The position numbers were made by a program, and so were the translations under genes. A stretch of 10,364 nt of DNA, taken from Phoronis ovalis (taxonomy: Eukaryota; Phoronida; Phoronidae). Shown piece by piece: positions 9,401 through 10,364 of the stretch (the stretch's first letter is position 1; each line of letters opens with the position of its first letter). The notes under the pieces were generated by a model that was not told the DNA's origin, did not search any database, and saw only the letters and a list, made by a program, of their open reading frames with translations. The stretch lies in NCBI GenBank assembly GCA_028565635.1, contig JAOXYB010064645.1:1-10364 (forward strand), given 5' to 3'.

Positions 9401-10298
9401 GTAAACATATGTATGTTTTTTTTTCACTTCTAATTAACTGACTTTTAGCACAAACTTAAAGGTAGCAAAAAACATATGAAAATGTTTGACAGGTTGAACA
9501 TATTATTTGGACCATGCGGCCACGACATTGTCATCGAATTCTAGACATGTACAGAATGCATATTACTCAATTTAAGATATAATCCAATAAGCTGTTGGAA
9601 ACCAGTAAAGATATGTACTGCTCATCAGCGTGGATTGCAAATATGTATAAGAAAGCACATATAATACAATAGACACTTCGTGGGAAAATAAAATTCACCA
9701 GACATTTTTGAGAATGTTATTATAACTTCCAAATTTTGAACAGCAGTAAAACTGGTTATAAATAATGATAAAATTCATTTTTTTTAAATCACACACCTTT
9801 AATAGCTCCAAATCCAGGGTAACAATACTTGTGTGGGTCACAGGGATCATCTGAACTGAGCTGCCGCCAGAAATTTTCCTTGCATTTACACTGCACATCT
9901 GTCATAGCAGTGCAGGCTGATTTTATAACCATATGAAATGCCGGATCACATTCTGTGCAGTCTTGACATACGGGAGCCCAGCTATAAGCATAGTTAAACG
10001 TACCACTTGGGCATCGTTTACATAATGTTGGTTCTGTTTTGTTACAGTGAGCGACCCGGTACTCCCCAGGCTCACACGAGGGACATGTTATTGTATCCTC
10101 TCCCACAACAACTTCATACACTTTCTCATCACTTCGAATCTGTGAAAAGATGAAGTATAAATCTCTGTGATGTTCCTCTAATTACAGTAATACCATGTAT
10201 AATTATAAGTAACATATATGTTTATTTAAAAGCATAAATCATTATGTCCTTGCTGTTACAAATGAAAACAAGGCAATGACAATTTTTAAAATCATCAT
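6180..10298 (-). CDS. Death-domain TNF receptor superfamily protein, DR6/TNFRSF21-like (whole gene model, eight exons)
   Basis: Seen: eight minus-strand coding exons (10298-10260, 10139-9797, 9354-9172, 8667-8487, 8135-8058, 7518-7403, 7240-7160, 6400-6180) join with GT..AG introns and phases 0,1,1,2,2,1,1. The total is 1242 bases, or 413 residues plus TAA. Order: possible signal peptide (1 to about 16), four TNFR cysteine-rich domains (about 32-180), transmembrane helix (about 201-227), cytoplasmic linker (228-313), death domain (about 314-392), short C-terminal tail. Three N-glycosylation sequons lie at N46, N171 and N176. Known: such receptors bind a trimeric TNF-family ligand outside the cell and recruit death-domain adaptors inside, leading to apoptosis, NF-kB or JNK signalling. 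CRD1 lacking its A-module, followed by three full CRDs, is the DR6/OPG/RANK arrangement; among these DR6 has the death domain. Inferred: cell-surface death receptor. Ligand and strict orthology cannot be read from sequence. The weakest part is exon 1. Confidence 0.88.
7160..7240 (-). CDS. Exon 7: death domain, N-terminal part
   Basis: The acceptor is tttcaattacag at 7241 and the donor is TTTAG|GTATGT, exon ending at 7160, phase 1 on both sides, 81 bases. It encodes residues 314-340 with the pattern DDIHDVAMYI...GKEWFSFGLNL, which matches helices 1 and 2 of a death domain (hydrophobic VA..I, then the diagnostic W333 and the LG.. turn). Joined to the last exon it reads FGLNLGVTEVELEQI, the expected continuation into helix 3. 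Skipping it would remove these helices without shifting the frame. Confidence 0.9.
7403..7518 (-). CDS. Exon 6: cytoplasmic linker leading into the death domain
   Basis: The acceptor is atatgtttttcag at 7519; the donor is a consensus GTGGTGAGT, exon ending at 7403. It enters in phase 2 and leaves in phase 1, encoding residues 275-313. The sequence is low in recognisable motifs until the end, where SQPLLVLQDLHRTG precedes the death domain; a hydrophobic Leu-rich stretch of this kind commonly comes just before the first death-domain helix. No catalytic or docking motif was identified. Confidence 0.8.
8058..8135 (-). CDS. Exon 5: basic cytoplasmic linker
   Basis: This 78-base exon is too short to stand out as an open frame; it was found from its splice sites, tgttcattccag at 8136 and ATGG|GTATTT at 8057, phase 2 on both sides. 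The required frame is open (another has a stop) and gives residues 249-275. The segment is rich in Ser, Lys and Arg, with a KDKRKN cluster at 258-263. It belongs to the linker between membrane and death domain. No TRAF-binding motif was recognised. It can be skipped without frame change. Confidence 0.72.
8487..8667 (-). CDS. Exon 4: juxtamembrane stalk, transmembrane helix and start of cytoplasmic tail
   Basis: The acceptor is ttttcaaattcag at 8668 (phase 1); the donor is CACAG|GTATTG, exon ending at 8487 (phase 2). Residues 189-200 form a short stalk. Residues 201-227 are continuously hydrophobic and include six valines (206-211) and six alanines (212-217), followed by the stop-transfer residues K228 and R229. 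This single helix between the CRDs and the death domain makes the protein a type I membrane protein. The Val/Ala block is encoded by consecutive GTT and GCT codons, a microsatellite inside the reading frame. The tail after the helix is Gln/His-rich (QNQHQH). Its acceptor is fairly weak but is the only one giving the right phase close to the helix. Confidence 0.88.
8582..8617 (-). repeat. In-frame trinucleotide microsatellite (GTT)6(GCT)6 coding for the membrane helix
   Basis: On the plus strand this reads six AGC units (8582-8599) followed by six AAC units (8600-8617). On the coding strand it gives Val x6 then Ala x6, residues 206-217, close to half of the transmembrane segment. Repeat units are perfect, so replication slippage could change helix length by whole residues without breaking the frame. 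Confidence 0.95.
9172..9354 (-). CDS. Exon 3: end of CRD3 and complete CRD4
   Basis: The acceptor is tttcttcatttcag at 9355; the donor is ACTG|GTTAGT, exon ending at 9172, phase 1 on both sides, 183 bases. The split glycine 128 joins it to exon 2. Cysteines 136 and 139 finish CRD3 (NTVCTPC), and 139, 155, 161 and 180 form CRD4 with the motif CKPWKNC and the ending NGTATNDTIC. CKPW.NC followed by NGT...D..C is typical of the last CRD in many vertebrate TNF receptors. N171 and N176 are both sequons. Residues 181-188 start the short stalk to the membrane. Because both ends are phase 1, skipping this exon would keep the frame while removing CRD4. Confidence 0.93.
9797..10139 (-). CDS. Exon 2: CRD1, CRD2 and first half of CRD3
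   Basis: The acceptor is a T-rich tract ending in cacag at 10140; the donor is AAAG|GTGTGT with the exon ending at 9797 (phase 0 in, phase 1 out). The 114 residues hold cysteines at 32, 35, 45 and 53 (CRD1 B-module: CPSC, then C...C), then 56, 71, 74, 77, 89 and 97 (a full CRD2 with the typical CPSGTF start and CxxCxxC), then 99, 113 and 119 of CRD3. The PSGTF, CTECDP and TDVQCKC motifs are classic TNFR signatures. CRD1 has no A-module, as in DR6, OPG and DcR3. N46 in NKT is a glycosylation sequon. The domain call is essentially certain. Confidence 0.93.
10260..10298 (-). CDS. Candidate exon 1: start codon and signal peptide
   Basis: Reading the minus strand from ATG at 10298-10296 gives 13 residues, MMILKIVIALFSF. 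A GTAACA donor follows at 10259, and the phase (0) matches the next exon, leaving a 120-base intron. Joined to the next exon this makes a hydrophobic core followed by IRSDEK, which suits a short signal peptide cleaved near residue 16 before the cysteine-rich domains. The hydrophobicity, the position just upstream of the ectodomain exon and the phase agreement are the evidence. Against it: the donor is only moderately good, the frame stays open upstream to the window edge, and the true first exon could lie beyond position 10364. A second in-frame ATG follows directly. Confidence 0.45.
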
Positions 10299-10364
10299 TG
10301 TAAGCTGCTTAAATTGGCTATTTATAGTTGAGCGCAAGGACTTGTATATTATAAATATGAAGCA

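Noticed and set aside
10220-10260. Acceptor-like tract ending in gtaacag (AG near 10254-10253) as the start of another exon
   Set aside because: All three frames after it hit stops within about 30 bases without a usable donor. The same bases serve better as the exon 1 donor.
10319-10326. TATAAATA on the minus strand as promoter of the receptor gene
   Set aside because: It lies only 28 bases before the candidate start codon, which would leave no 5' UTR. In AT-rich DNA the word is expected by chance.
1-10364. tRNA, rRNA, CRISPR array, bacterial operon or phage genes
   Set aside because: No cloverleaf with a matching T-loop and acceptor stem, no regularly spaced identical repeats with unique spacers, and no bacterial gene structure were seen; the window is eukaryotic.

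Overview
The window is eukaryotic, most likely from an invertebrate metazoan. It is AT-rich, its coding sequence is cut into short exons by introns of about 120 to 760 bases with GT..AG borders, and it holds a TNF-receptor-type protein with a death domain, a combination confined to animals. Long non-coding stretches, microsatellites and short inverted-repeat elements fit an animal genome. The species cannot be named from the sequence.

The right-hand part (6180 to about 10300) is one minus-strand gene for a death-domain TNF receptor superfamily protein. Eight exons can be chained with every splice phase agreeing: candidate signal-peptide exon (10298-10260), CRD1-CRD3 exon (10139-9797), rest of CRD3 plus CRD4 (9354-9172), transmembrane exon (8667-8487), two short cytoplasmic exons (8135-8058, 7518-7403), first part of the death domain (7240-7160), and rest of the death domain with the stop codon (6400-6180). 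The coding parts sum to 1242 bases, predicting 413 residues. The cysteine layout (CRD1 with only its second half, then three full CRDs) together with a death domain is that of the DR6/TNFRSF21 and osteoprotegerin type, so a DR6-like receptor is the best description. Half of its membrane helix is encoded by a (GTT)6(GCT)6 trinucleotide repeat.

The middle (about 2935-6180) has no recognisable gene and separates two convergent transcription units. It contains a 285-base non-autonomous DNA transposon-like element with terminal inverted repeats and TTAA at both ends (4054-4346) and an (TA)19 microsatellite (5234-5271). At 2752-2934 on the plus strand lies what looks like the last coding exon of another gene, of unknown product, whose earlier exons were not found.

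The left-hand 2.3 kb is repeat-rich. A 410-base element bounded by C/G-rich inverted arms (890-1300) holds degenerate copies of a 'ttttggattgctacc' unit, and a single related arm sits at 95-165. A T-rich direct-repeat block lies at 1940-2200. A CpG-richer stretch (about 190-560) has a minus-strand TATA box followed by a good splice donor and could be the promoter and first exon of a gene running off the left edge; this is weak. The receptor gene is the only system I can defend strongly.
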